The position numbers were made by a program, and so were the translations under genes. Source: Chthonomonadaceae bacterium (GTDB taxonomy: Bacteria; Armatimonadota; Fimbriimonadia; Fimbriimonadales; Fimbriimonadaceae). Taken from it: 64,000 nucleotides of DNA. Numbering within the stretch: the first letter of the stretch is position 1; every line of letters begins with the position of its first letter. Where the stretch lies: assembly GCA_015709495.1 (NCBI GenBank), contig CP054189.1:1922001-1986000 (forward strand), given 5' to 3'. The notes beneath the pieces are model-generated. The model did no database searches. It was not told the DNA's origin and worked only from the letters and a program-made list of their open reading frames with translations. This document shows positions 27,012 through 36,232 of this stretch, one piece after another.

Positions 27012-28838
27012 CTACCAACTCCCTCCACCTCCTCCACCAAATCCACCGCCCGAGAATCCTCCTCCGCTGCTGAACCCCGAGCCTCCGCCGCTCGCTCCGC
27101 TGGATCGGGGAGGGGTCGACGCAGAGGCCGCGAGCGATTCGCCCATATCGGAAAGGTCGCTCGCGAACATCGTTGCGTTGAACTGGCCTGCGTACGCTCC
27201 CCGGTACCAACTCGGAGCTTGCTTCACGATATCCTGGAACGTCTGCCCCCAGTGGTAAACGAGTCCAAAAGAGATCGCATAGGGAAGCATCCGCTCGAAG
27301 AGCGCTTGATCGGGATGCTTTTCGGCCATCCAATTCATCTCGTTGCGGTGCGCGCGCGCGATGAACTCCGACAGCCCCAAGACTTGGTCCCGGGTGCGGT
27401 TGCCAAGAGGAAGCCGCCGCGGCATCTGGCGGCTGAAAGAATAGAGAATCGGAAGCGCCACGACTCCACCGATTGCGCCAGGCCAAAGGTTCCAAACTGG
27501 GGCGATCCAAGCCGCCAATAGAGCCAACGCAACGATCCCGAGCACGCCCACGGTCATCCAGCCCACGCGGACGTTTTCGGGGCTACGAACGTAAAAGCCC
27601 CGGTCGACAAGGGTTTCGTAAATCTCCTGTCTCAGTTCACCGATTTGGGGCGCGACCTTGGTTTGGAGGTCCAGCTTGGTGACGACGTCCCCACAGGTCT
27701 TGAGCTTGGCGAGCAAGAGCGACTCGAACGGCGTTAGATCGAGTTCGGGTTTCTTGTCCGTAAACTTGAGCTCCGCTTCTTGCCGCTTGAAGAACATCCC
27801 GGTTTCGGTACTTTCGACGATGAGGTATCCCTTCGTGGCGAGGCTGATGATGCCCGCAGAAAGGTCCCTACGGTCCACGCGCTCGTCGATCAGCGCCCCA
27901 CATTCGGCCGGTCCGAGCCCTGAGGGAGGATCGAACGAGGTGGCAATGGGGCCGCTCTTTTCGTCGCGGCCGTGCTTGAGCCAAAGGAAGAACATACCGA
28001 GGAACACCCAGATCGGAATGGTCAGGCCGAGGTTGGGAAGCAGCAGCCAGCGAAGACGCTGCGCGAGAGTCGGCTCGGCGATCACGCCCTTGGGGAGCGC
28101 AAGGACGAGCGTCAAGCCGCTGTAAGAGGAAAGGGGCCACCTTCTTTCTCCCGAGAATTCGTCATCGGACAAGGACACTTCCACCAGGGTTACGTCCCCG
28201 AGGCGGCGGGTCGTTCGTCCCGCAACGATATCGTTGGTCGTAGACCCATACGGACCCGCAAACACCCTCCCTCGAATCGGCTTGTTTGAGGGTACTTCGG
28301 GATAGTGGACGGTAAAGCCTGACCTTAGGATTGTGGTGTCCCATTCGTCGCCGGTGACGTTCCAATAGAACTCAGCCGTATCCCCCCAGTCTCCGGCGTT
28401 AGGGCCGAAAAAATTGAGGACGTTTTCAGTCCGGTAGCTGATCAAATAGGACTTCTGCGTGCCTGGACTGAGCCAGACATCCTCGTCCCCGATGCGAATC
28501 TTGAGGTTGGCTCCCTCGCGTGTGACGAGCGTCGTGAGCTTGTTGCCCGCATCGTCGGTCACACGCACGTCCGTCAGGAGGATGTCCCTCCGCGTAGGGC
28601 CGCCAGTCTCGTAGGAAGTTGGAATGACGCGAAAGATGCCTCGGCGAGATTCGTAGAACGAAACCCGAATTTCCTCCAGGACCCGTACATTCCCGTTCTT
28701 CGCAATGTCGATCGTCGCGTGGAACGAGTCGATAACGTAAGGCTCGCCCGTGGGGGATTGCCGCGACTGGGGGGAGGCGAGGGCGACAAGAAACGACAAA
28801 GAACAAGCGGCAAGAACCGCACGTAACCGTCCGCGCAT
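27012..28838 (-). CDS. DUF2207 membrane protein
   Basis: 608 residues from the ATG at 28838, 19 bases after the M1 peptidase stop. A signal peptide (MRGRLRAVLAACSLSFLVALA) precedes an extracytoplasmic domain with IDSFHATIDIAKNGNVRVLEEI and RGIFRVIPTSY, the hallmarks of DUF2207. Membrane helices are at about 255-278 and a pair near 435-475. The C-terminus is glycine-rich, ending in repeated GGG and GGGGGSW, also typical of the family. The function is unknown. It sits inside an operon of exported peptidases. Confidence 0.9.
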   Translation of the reverse strand: MRGRLRAVLAACSLSFLVALASPQSRQSPTGEPYVIDSFHATIDIAKNGNVRVLEEIRVSFYESRRGIFRVIPTSYETGGPTRRDILLTDVRVTDDAGNKLTTLVTREGANLKIRIGDEDVWLSPGTQKSYLISYRTENVLNFFGPNAGDWGDTAEFYWNVTGDEWDTTILRSGFTVHYPEVPSNKPIRGRVFAGPYGSTTNDIVAGRTTRRLGDVTLVEVSLSDDEFSGERRWPLSSYSGLTLVLALPKGVIAEPTLAQRLRWLLLPNLGLTIPIWVFLGMFFLWLKHGRDEKSGPIATSFDPPSGLGPAECGALIDERVDRRDLSAGIISLATKGYLIVESTETGMFFKRQEAELKFTDKKPELDLTPFESLLLAKLKTCGDVVTKLDLQTKVAPQIGELRQEIYETLVDRGFYVRSPENVRVGWMTVGVLGIVALALLAAWIAPVWNLWPGAIGGVVALPILYSFSRQMPRRLPLGNRTRDQVLGLSEFIARAHRNEMNWMAEKHPDQALFERMLPYAISFGLVYHWGQTFQDIVKQAPSWYRGAYAGQFNATMFASDLSDMGESLAASASTPPRSSGASGGGSGFSSGGGFSGGGFGGGGGGSW

Positions 28839-28857
28839 GGTTAAACTGACCTCGAAG

Positions 28858-30720
28858 CTACTTTCGTATGGGGACTGCTTCGCCCGTTCTGGCGAGCGCA
28901 TAGCCCATCACATTTAGGGACGCGGACGTAGGCTCGAAATCGCTATCGATTCGAAAGAGTTCTGAGGCCTTCGACATCTCGACGATATTCTTCGTGGACT
29001 TCGTTCCGGCAGACAGAGTGACTTCGATTCGAAGACGGAAGGGCGTTGGAACTCCAGTTTGCCGAACCTGCACCCAAGTCCCCCAAGACCCATCTCGGAA
29101 GACCTTCTGAGCTTCGACGATTTGGAGCATGGGGAACGTGGCGTTTTCGATCCATTGACGCCAGAACCAAGCCAGGTCCTTGCCGCTCGCTTCCTCGAAG
29201 AACGGGCGAAGGTCGGCCCAAGTCGTATCCAAGCCCCGTCGCTTTGCAGCGAGCGCCTTTAGCCCGGCAAGCACAGCTTCAAGGCCGATCTCCGCTTCGA
29301 GGGCCTTCATCACGAACGCGCCTCGGAAGTAGGTGGCGGATCCGTCGAGGTGCGGAAGGGCCATTTGGCTGAGCGGCTTGGCTAGGTCAAGCGTCCGGAG
29401 TCCTCCCTGGAGGGTTCCGTCCCGATTGCCGTCGAAAAGCACGCTGTCCACGTACTGCGTGACGCCTTCGTTCCAGGTGTCCTTGGTATAAGAACAGGGC
29501 GCCATCCCGCCAAACCACGTATGCACCAGTTCGTGGACGGGAAACCGCGTGGAGATCGAGCGGTTGAGCAGCGTGTAGCTGTAGCTTTCGATCCCGTAAT
29601 AGGTGTCCGCTTCGAGCAGCGAATAGCTCGAATAGGGAAACGCTCCGAACCTGGCCTCCATGAACTCCATCCCTCGCCGGAGCAAGTCGACCTGTTGCTT
29701 GCCGCGGGCCGCATCGGGCGGGCCGAGGTGGTACGCCCGGATCGGCTTGCCGTTGGCTTCGGTTTCTGCAGCGAGTTGGTAAGGGCCGGCGACGACCTTC
29801 GGGAAACTGATGGGCAGATCGTTCTTGAAGGCGACTATCCGCATACCGGCCGGAGGATTGCGCGGGGGGAAACCGAGCTTTGCGGGGTCGGCGGGTTCGC
29901 CTTCGGAAAACGCGAGCCACTCCTCGGGGTGGGTGATGCGCGTTGTGGTCGTCATCGGCTGCCGGCCGAGGGTGGGAACCCAATTCGAAGTCACGTAAGC
30001 TGCGGCCGAGGTGACCTTTTCGGAGGCCGTTCCTGAAAGCTTCGCCACATACTCCAATTCGACGCTTCGGACCGGCGCAGAACTCCAGACGACTACGATT
30101 CCACCAGCCTGCACGACGTCGCCTTGCTTCAGTTCCGGAGCGGATTCGGATGATGCCACAACCAGGCGGGCGGGCTCGCCGTTGACGCTGGCTTTCGAGA
30201 GTACGTACGCGTCGTTGAGTCGAAACACTGGCGCTTTCTCACCGTTGAGCCGTTCAAGGTCGAGGCGAGCGCTGACTCGCACTTGATTCGTGCTGGGGAG
30301 CAACGTGACATCGAGCGAGGCATGGCGAACGCGAGACGACTGGGGAGCGGCTTCAGCGATCTCTCTCCCCACACGGGGTCCTTCGGCGGCACGAATCAGC
30401 GTGTGGAGCGGGTCGTGATCGCTTTGAATTCCGTGAAACGCATGAAACACCGCCCATCCGAGATCGTCATCCGGCCAACCTGGCGGCGTCGGGATCACCT
30501 TGACCCCTACGCGAGTCAATCCGCCTCGCCGACCCGCCATTTCGATCAAGTAGGCGGAATCTTGTGCGCGGGCGAACTCGGTTTGGAGGTTGCGTTCGAT
30601 TCCGGAACCGAGCGCGAGTCGAAGTTTGTGAAGAGCCTCAGCTCGGAGGTCCTGCGAGGTCGGCTGCCAGAACGAAACACCCAGCAGCAGAACGGGAGCT
30701 ACAGCAATGCGGTGGTTCAT
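28858..30720 (-). CDS. M1-family (gluzincin) aminopeptidase-like protein, exported
   Basis: 620 residues from the ATG at 30720; a GTG two codons earlier is also possible. Signal peptide MNHRIAVAPVLLLGVSFW. Residues 130-320 are a beta-rich domain with the M1 N-terminal pattern. The zinc site HELVHTWFGG lies at about residue 396, with the third ligand in WNEGVTQYVD 18 residues on. The usual GxMEN substrate motif is replaced by YYGIESYSY, so substrate preference may differ from standard aminopeptidases. It is first in the M1-DUF2207-M14-H-X9-DG unit and diverges from hrcA. Confidence 0.88.
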   Translation of the reverse strand: MNHRIAVAPVLLLGVSFWQPTSQDLRAEALHKLRLALGSGIERNLQTEFARAQDSAYLIEMAGRRGGLTRVGVKVIPTPPGWPDDDLGWAVFHAFHGIQSDHDPLHTLIRAAEGPRVGREIAEAAPQSSRVRHASLDVTLLPSTNQVRVSARLDLERLNGEKAPVFRLNDAYVLSKASVNGEPARLVVASSESAPELKQGDVVQAGGIVVVWSSAPVRSVELEYVAKLSGTASEKVTSAAAYVTSNWVPTLGRQPMTTTTRITHPEEWLAFSEGEPADPAKLGFPPRNPPAGMRIVAFKNDLPISFPKVVAGPYQLAAETEANGKPIRAYHLGPPDAARGKQQVDLLRRGMEFMEARFGAFPYSSYSLLEADTYYGIESYSYTLLNRSISTRFPVHELVHTWFGGMAPCSYTKDTWNEGVTQYVDSVLFDGNRDGTLQGGLRTLDLAKPLSQMALPHLDGSATYFRGAFVMKALEAEIGLEAVLAGLKALAAKRRGLDTTWADLRPFFEEASGKDLAWFWRQWIENATFPMLQIVEAQKVFRDGSWGTWVQVRQTGVPTPFRLRIEVTLSAGTKSTKNIVEMSKASELFRIDSDFEPTSASLNVMGYALARTGEAVPIRK

Positions 30721-30835
30721 CGTCACTACTCATAGACGCTTGAGGAGGCCAGAACGGAACCCGCGCAGGCGAGGGGCTGGCGCTCAGGGGTCGAGTCTGC
30801 CAAAATAGTGTTGGTTCTCGAACGCCGAATTACGA

Positions 30836-31903
30836 ATGAAAGAGCCCACTCCCAGCCACAAACCGGAAGCTACGGAAGAGTTGGAGCCTCGGAAACGTAC
30901 CTTACTCCGTGCCGTGGTGCTCGAATACGTCGACACCGCCGAGCCGATTGCCAGCGAGTACCTCGTCGAGAAGTACGATCTAGGCATCAAATCGGCGACC
31001 GTTCGGAACGAGTTGTCCGAGATGGCTGAACTCGGGTTCTTGGAGCAACCCCATACCAGCGCGGGCAGGATTCCCAGCGACAAGGGGTACCGGTACTTCG
31101 TCGATCATCTCTTGGTGCCAGCGGACCTCCGAGGGGCGCATCGGCAGACGATCAGCGAGACGCAGCGCGGAGGCGAGGCCCTGTTTGAACTGCTCAACGA
31201 AGCCACGTTGGCTCTGAGCCGCTGGACTCAACTGCTGAGCGTTGCCGCAATCCTTCGCGATGCGGACGTGCGCCTCAAAAACGTCATCGTAAGCGCGGTC
31301 GGACCGCACCAGGCGCTCTTGGTCGTGGTCTTGGGCAACGGGCATGTGGAGAGCCGGATGGTGGAGTGCCCCCCTGGGTTGACTCTGACCGATTTGGGCC
31401 AAGTGAACGAGGCGCTCCAGCAGAGCTTCGTTGGGGAGTCGCTCAAATCGCTGGCAAGATCGAAGGTCGGCGGTGGAACCGGCAAATCCAGCGTGGAAAA
31501 GCTTGAACTGGCGATCCGTTCGACCTTGAGGTCGATCGCGAAGGACTTGACGCGCGGGCGGCTGGTCTCGAAAGGGGAAGAGCTCTTGCTCGCCCAGCCG
31601 GAGTTCAAGCGGGATTCCGAGATGATTTCCGAACTGATCGAGACGCTGCAAACGACCGATCTTGTGTACGACGCATTGAGCGCGGGAAGCGAGGCGATCG
31701 AGAACGTTACGATAGGGAAGGAGAACCGGCGCTCTGAGCTATCCCGGCTCTCGATCGTTCGCCAAGTGTTCTTTGTAGGCGGCAAGGAGGCGGGAGTGAT
31801 CGGTATCGTCGGCCCTACGCGAATGGCGTATGAGTCGGGGCTTCCGCTCGTCAACTACACAGCCCGCGCCCTCTCCGACGCGCTCACCAAGTTCTTCGCC
31901 TGA
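30836..31903 (+). CDS. hrcA: Heat-inducible transcription repressor HrcA
   Basis: 355 residues. A winged-helix DNA-binding domain at about 15-95 holds LRAVVLEYVDTAEPIASEYL, IKSATVRNELSEMAELGFLEQPHTSAGRIPSDKGYRYFVD, the classic HrcA signature. The GAF-like dimer domain follows. HrcA binds CIRCE operators before groE and dnaK operons and needs GroEL to fold. It normally precedes grpE-dnaK-dnaJ, but here it stands alone, facing the decarboxylase gene. I see no CIRCE sequence in the 109 bases upstream. Confidence 0.96.
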   Translation: MKEPTPSHKPEATEELEPRKRTLLRAVVLEYVDTAEPIASEYLVEKYDLGIKSATVRNELSEMAELGFLEQPHTSAGRIPSDKGYRYFVDHLLVPADLRGAHRQTISETQRGGEALFELLNEATLALSRWTQLLSVAAILRDADVRLKNVIVSAVGPHQALLVVVLGNGHVESRMVECPPGLTLTDLGQVNEALQQSFVGESLKSLARSKVGGGTGKSSVEKLELAIRSTLRSIAKDLTRGRLVSKGEELLLAQPEFKRDSEMISELIETLQTTDLVYDALSAGSEAIENVTIGKENRRSELSRLSIVRQVFFVGGKEAGVIGIVGPTRMAYESGLPLVNYTARALSDALTKFFA

Positions 31904-31909
31904 GGGGAC

Positions 31910-33853
31910 CTAAGCCCCCCAGATTTCGTTCGCCAAGGCGTAAAGGTGCGAAACGAACTCGGAAACGAAGTATCGCCCTTTTCTTTTTGCCTCGGTCAGA
32001 AACGGGTTCATTAGCGTCGAGCGCAGTAAGAACACCCCGTTCTGATCGTAATCCTCTTGCGTGACTTCGAGCCTCTTCAGGAATTGAGCGACTGACGCCG
32101 GTCCGTAGCGGTTCGAGGAGAGGTGCGTTCGACTCACGAAATACTGTTGTTCATAGACCTTGGTTGAGGGTCCGGAGGGCAAGCTAAGCCGCGCAAAGAT
32201 CGCGCGGTTGCGCTGATTCAGTTCATGCAGTCCGACCGGGGTGTGGGCGCCGCGAAACGCGAAGCACGCGATGTTGCTCCCTGGGGGGCAAAGGCAAACG
32301 GCTTGAGTCGGCTGGGGCCCTGCGATTTCGGAATACCTCTCAAGGAGCGTGTGCAATTCGCAGGCGTTTCGGACGGTCTCTTGCATGAGGAGCCCGTGCC
32401 CTTGGTTGTCGAGTGGGATGCACTTGTGGCTCAACCACGTGCACGCGGCTGCGGCCCCTGGTTTGCTTCCTTCGAGGATGTACACCCCGATACTGGAGGA
32501 CTTTCGCTCGCTGGAGGGGCTCAAAGGGGCCTCTTCCAAGTACGGCGCGTGTTGGCGAGCGATGGGTTTCACGCGGTCGGACTTGTAACAAATCGCGCCC
32601 ACGGGATAGGGCACGTAACCCAGCTTGTGGGGGTCGATTGCGATCGAGTCGCACTCGCCGAGCCGTTCCAAGGCGTCGCATGTGCTGACTTGCGGGAACT
32701 CAAGGCGCAATGACCGAACCTCTTCGCCGACCTTGACTTGGACCTCGGGGTCCCCCAGGCCCAGACGCTGGGGAAAGACCATCGTTCGCAGATACCCGCC
32801 CCAGGCCGCATCCGCATGAATCCAGAACGAGGGCTGATCTGCCTGTTCGCGGCGAGCGCGGAGGTCGAGTATCTGATCGACGGGATCGACCGCGCCTTCT
32901 TCGGTTGAGCCTACGACGCAAACGACCGCGAGCACGTGGTCGCCCCGAGACTCCACTTCGTCAAGCTTGCGATCTAGGTCGATCACGTCCATCCGGAAGT
33001 TCGAATCGACGGCGACCGGAACCATGTTGTTTCTGCCGAGGCCCAGAAGGTCGAGCGCTTTCAGGAGGCAGTAGTGCTGGCTCTCGGGCGCGAGGAGGAC
33101 AGGTCTGCTGCCCAAGGCTTGCGTGATCGATCCGATTCCTGCTTGGGCAACGGTGAAGGGTGAGCCAAGGTACGCTTCGATCGCGCTTACGGTGGCCTCC
33201 CGAGGGTTTTTCGACTGCGCGACGTAGCTTTCGAACGACCGCTCGTACTCCCTTAGCGCTTCTGCAGGACTCAAGCGGAGAAGCTCCTTGTCGCTCCTCT
33301 TCTCCCACTCGCATTCGACCCCCAGCTTCTTGCACATATCGCGAGTCGCGTGCGGCAAGTACTTCACCGACCGGGCGACCCAAAGGGCCTCGAAGTTGGC
33401 GACCGTGCCGCCGCTCGTCAGGTGCGCCCAGGATTCGTGCCCATGCCCCAGCATCCGAGCAATCATCCCGGCGACCTCGAGTTCGAGCCGGGTCGTGACC
33501 GGCGCAGCCTCGGACGTCACGTTATTTGGGTTGAAGAGCATCCCAGCGAAGTAGCCCGCGATGCTGGGAAGGGTTTGCTCGGAGAGCATGTGGGCGAAGT
33601 ATCTGGGGCTGTAGAACGGAAAGTCGCCCTTGAGTAGCGCGAGGAGCTCCATGAGTCGGTCTTCGAAGGCGTCTTGAAACTCCTCGTGTCCCCGCTTGGC
33701 CGCTGAGTCGATGACGACTCCGTCCTCAGGGAAATAGTTTCTCCGCCAGTAATGGTAGTCCTCGAGGATGCGGCGAATCGTCGATTGGAACGCCTCGCCG
33801 TTCTCGGACTTTGGCCCAGCAAACCACGCGCAAAAAGGGTTGGACTCGCTCAT
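31910..33853 (-). CDS. PLP-dependent decarboxylase resembling bacterial tyrosine decarboxylase
   Basis: 647 residues, much longer than glutamate decarboxylase (~466) but close to bacterial tyrosine decarboxylases (~620). Family features are ENGEAF near the start, RYFAHMLSEQTLPSIAGYFAGMLFNPNNVTSEAAP, the cofactor-stacking segment IHADAAWGGYLR, and the PLP lysine Lys410 in DPHKLGYVPYPVG. GVYILEGSKPGAAAA and the late RSTLMNPFL also match the tyrosine decarboxylase layout as I remember it. The likely reaction is decarboxylation of an aromatic or other large amino acid. No amine/amino-acid antiporter gene is next to it, unlike typical acid-stress clusters. Confidence 0.85.
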   Translation of the reverse strand: MSESNPFCAWFAGPKSENGEAFQSTIRRILEDYHYWRRNYFPEDGVVIDSAAKRGHEEFQDAFEDRLMELLALLKGDFPFYSPRYFAHMLSEQTLPSIAGYFAGMLFNPNNVTSEAAPVTTRLELEVAGMIARMLGHGHESWAHLTSGGTVANFEALWVARSVKYLPHATRDMCKKLGVECEWEKRSDKELLRLSPAEALREYERSFESYVAQSKNPREATVSAIEAYLGSPFTVAQAGIGSITQALGSRPVLLAPESQHYCLLKALDLLGLGRNNMVPVAVDSNFRMDVIDLDRKLDEVESRGDHVLAVVCVVGSTEEGAVDPVDQILDLRARREQADQPSFWIHADAAWGGYLRTMVFPQRLGLGDPEVQVKVGEEVRSLRLEFPQVSTCDALERLGECDSIAIDPHKLGYVPYPVGAICYKSDRVKPIARQHAPYLEEAPLSPSSERKSSSIGVYILEGSKPGAAAACTWLSHKCIPLDNQGHGLLMQETVRNACELHTLLERYSEIAGPQPTQAVCLCPPGSNIACFAFRGAHTPVGLHELNQRNRAIFARLSLPSGPSTKVYEQQYFVSRTHLSSNRYGPASVAQFLKRLEVTQEDYDQNGVFLLRSTLMNPFLTEAKRKGRYFVSEFVSHLYALANEIWGA

Positions 33854-33999
33854 TTCGCCTCCCCGCGAGTTTGGCCGATTGGCAGGGCGAATTGTCGAGA
33901 GCGGGTCTACCCAGTCGCAGCTTCGTTTGAATCTGAATCCGACCCCGGTTTGTCATGATTGTTCGAAGGGGCTCGCAGGTACACTGACTCTCACCTCAG

Positions 34000-35538
34000 A
34001 TGCCCACCAAACGCGTTCATCGACCTCAATTGATCTTCGAAAAGTCCCGCGCCGGAAGAATCGGGTGCAATGTTCCTCAGTGCGACACGCCAGCGGTCGA
34101 ACTCAGCCAAGCGGTGGGGCGGACGCGGGAGCACCTCGACCTGCCGGAAGTCTCGGAACTCGAGGTGATCCGGCACTTCACGAACCTGAGCCAGATCAAC
34201 TACGGGATCGACACGGGGTTTTATCCGCTTGGTTCTTGTACGATGAAGTACAACCCCAGGATCAACGAGCGCACTGCTGGACTCGCGGGTTTTACGCACC
34301 TTCATCCGCTCCAGCCTCTCCGCACGGTACCGGGGATGTTGCGCGTGATCGCTGAGGTCCAGGACATTTTAGGCGAACTCACCGGCTTCCCGGCTCTTTC
34401 GATGCAGCCCGTAGCGGGCGCCCACGGCGAACAGACCTGCCTCATGGTTATCCGCGCGTACCACGAATCCCGAGGCGAGGGACAACAAAGGAGGGTCGTA
34501 CTCATCCCGGACAGCGCACACGGAACGAACCCCGCGTCCGCGGCAAGGTGCGGCTACGAGGTGCGCACGGTCCCCACCGATTCTGAGGGCATGGCCGACT
34601 TGGTGGCTCTCGAAGCTGCGCTGGACGAATCGGTCGCCGCGTTCATGGTCACCAACCCTTCGACCTTGGGGCTGTTCGAGAAGAACATTGCGAGGGTTTG
34701 TGAACTGGTCCATGCGGTGGGCGGGCAGGTGTTCTGCGACGGCGCGAACTTCAACGCGATGGTCGGAAAGAGTCGGCCCGGAGACCAAGGTTTCGACTGC
34801 ATGCACCTCAACCTCCACAAGACGTTTACCACTCCGCACGGAGGGGGAGGGCCCGGTTGCGGTGCGATCGGTGTGAAGGCGCACCTCGAACCGTTCTTGC
34901 CCGCGCCTTTCCTCCGCAGGGCCGCCCCTGGCGAATCTTCGAACGCCGGTAAGGAAGTCGTCGATGGAGTCGTCATCGATTCCCAAAGGCCTCATTCGAT
35001 CGGCCGCGTATCCAGCTTCTGGGGGCAGTCGCTGATGGCGGTCCGGGCCTACACCTACCTCCTCGCGATGGGGAAGCGGTCGTTGCCTGCGGTCGCCGAT
35101 TATGCGGTTCTCAACGCGAACTACGTCCAAGCCCGATTGAAAGAGGTCCTTCCTCCGGCGCACGACGTGTATTGCATGCACGAGTGCGTACTGACGGCAG
35201 AAAAGTACAAGCGAGCGCACGGCGTTCGAGCCCTCGACATCAGCAAGAGACTGATCGATTACGGCTTCCATCCCCCCACAAACTACTTCCCGCTCATCGT
35301 GCCGGAGTGCCTCATGATCGAGCCGACCGAGACCGAATCGAAGCAGACTCTGGACGCTTTTTGCGACGCCCTGATCCAAATCTGTCGAGAAGCGGAGACC
35401 GAGCCCGACCTTCTGCACGACGCTCCGACGAGCCAGATCGTGGGTCGCTTGGATGAAACCAGGGCCGTAAAGGACTTGGACGTGAGATGGAAGAGGGTGG
35501 CCAGCCCTTCGGCAGAACGTGAGCCGGCCCAAGTCTGA
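34000..35538 (+). CDS. gcvPB: Glycine dehydrogenase (decarboxylating) subunit 2
   Basis: 512 residues. PLP-binding lysine Lys274 in MHLNLHKTFTTPHGGGGPG. Other signatures are YPLGSCTMKYNPRINE, FTHLHPLQP, QPVAGAHGEQTCLM, DSAHGTNPASAA and TNPSTLGLFE. It is the catalytic half of the split P protein and should pair with GcvPA at 15887-17236. The next gene, a LipM-like ligase, overlaps its end by 20 bases, which fits the need of the H protein for lipoylation. Confidence 0.96.
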   Translation: MPTKRVHRPQLIFEKSRAGRIGCNVPQCDTPAVELSQAVGRTREHLDLPEVSELEVIRHFTNLSQINYGIDTGFYPLGSCTMKYNPRINERTAGLAGFTHLHPLQPLRTVPGMLRVIAEVQDILGELTGFPALSMQPVAGAHGEQTCLMVIRAYHESRGEGQQRRVVLIPDSAHGTNPASAARCGYEVRTVPTDSEGMADLVALEAALDESVAAFMVTNPSTLGLFEKNIARVCELVHAVGGQVFCDGANFNAMVGKSRPGDQGFDCMHLNLHKTFTTPHGGGGPGCGAIGVKAHLEPFLPAPFLRRAAPGESSNAGKEVVDGVVIDSQRPHSIGRVSSFWGQSLMAVRAYTYLLAMGKRSLPAVADYAVLNANYVQARLKEVLPPAHDVYCMHECVLTAEKYKRAHGVRALDISKRLIDYGFHPPTNYFPLIVPECLMIEPTETESKQTLDAFCDALIQICREAETEPDLLHDAPTSQIVGRLDETRAVKDLDVRWKRVASPSAEREPAQV

Positions 35539-36232
35539 CGGCGGCGCGGCCCGAGCCGATGGAAGCGCAGAAGTTCGGGTGATTCGGGACGGCGTCCATG
35601 ATGGGCCGGAGAACATGGAGCGCGACCGAGCGTTACTTCTGGAGCTTTCCCGTTGGGGTGTCGCAGCAAGGGTGTATGGCTGGGCTGCGCCTTGGGTGAG
35701 TCTTGGCCGCTTTCAGAATCCCCACCGAGACCTACAGGCGGACTGTTGCGTTCCTTGGGTCTTGAGGCCAACGGGTGGGAAGGCCGTTTTGCACGGACAC
35801 GATGTGACGGTGGGCCTCGCCGCGCGATTGGACTGGGTCGAGTCCATTTCAGGCTCACGGGGACTGCGGGCGAGCTATCGCACTCTCGCCAGACGCCTTG
35901 CGGGGGCGCTGACGAACTGCGGATTGCCCGCCATCTTGGCAGAAGACCGGGCATTGGGGGCATCGATAGGAGGCGGCGCGCCAAACATTGCTGACTGCTT
36001 CGCAGCTACTTCACCGAACGACATTACCGACCCTTCCACGGGATTGAAGGTATGCGGTTGCGCGCTCCGGCTGACGCAGGATGCGGTGCTCTTGCAGGCG
36101 AGCATTCCGTCCGGGCCGCCGCGCGTCGACCCGGCGCTCGTTTTCGAAGGCCCTACGACCTCCTACTACTCGGAGTGGGACAGCGTCCGGTTTGCAGATG
36201 CGCTCACAGAAACCCTCGCAGGGATTCTGTGA
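35519..36232 (+). CDS. Lipoate/octanoate transferase family protein, LipM-like
   Basis: 237 residues from a GTG inside the end of gcvPB. The BPL/LplA fold signature RPTGGKAVLHGHDVTVGLA spans about residues 83-101. GLKVCGCALRLTQDAVLLQAS carries Lys177, the position of the ligand lysine in LplA. Cys160 in NIADCFAATSPNDI lies where octanoyltransferases of the LipM type have their catalytic cysteine; LplA enzymes have none there. I therefore favour transfer of octanoyl from acyl carrier protein to GcvH, but lipoate ligase is not excluded. The operon position after gcvPB supports a role in glycine cleavage. Confidence 0.75.
   Translation: MSRPKSDGGAARADGSAEVRVIRDGVHDGPENMERDRALLLELSRWGVAARVYGWAAPWVSLGRFQNPHRDLQADCCVPWVLRPTGGKAVLHGHDVTVGLAARLDWVESISGSRGLRASYRTLARRLAGALTNCGLPAILAEDRALGASIGGGAPNIADCFAATSPNDITDPSTGLKVCGCALRLTQDAVLLQASIPSGPPRVDPALVFEGPTTSYYSEWDSVRFADALTETLAGIL

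Noticed and set aside
30727-30835. A CIRCE operator before hrcA
   Set aside because: I looked for TTAGCACTC-N9-GAGTGCTAA and partial forms and found none.
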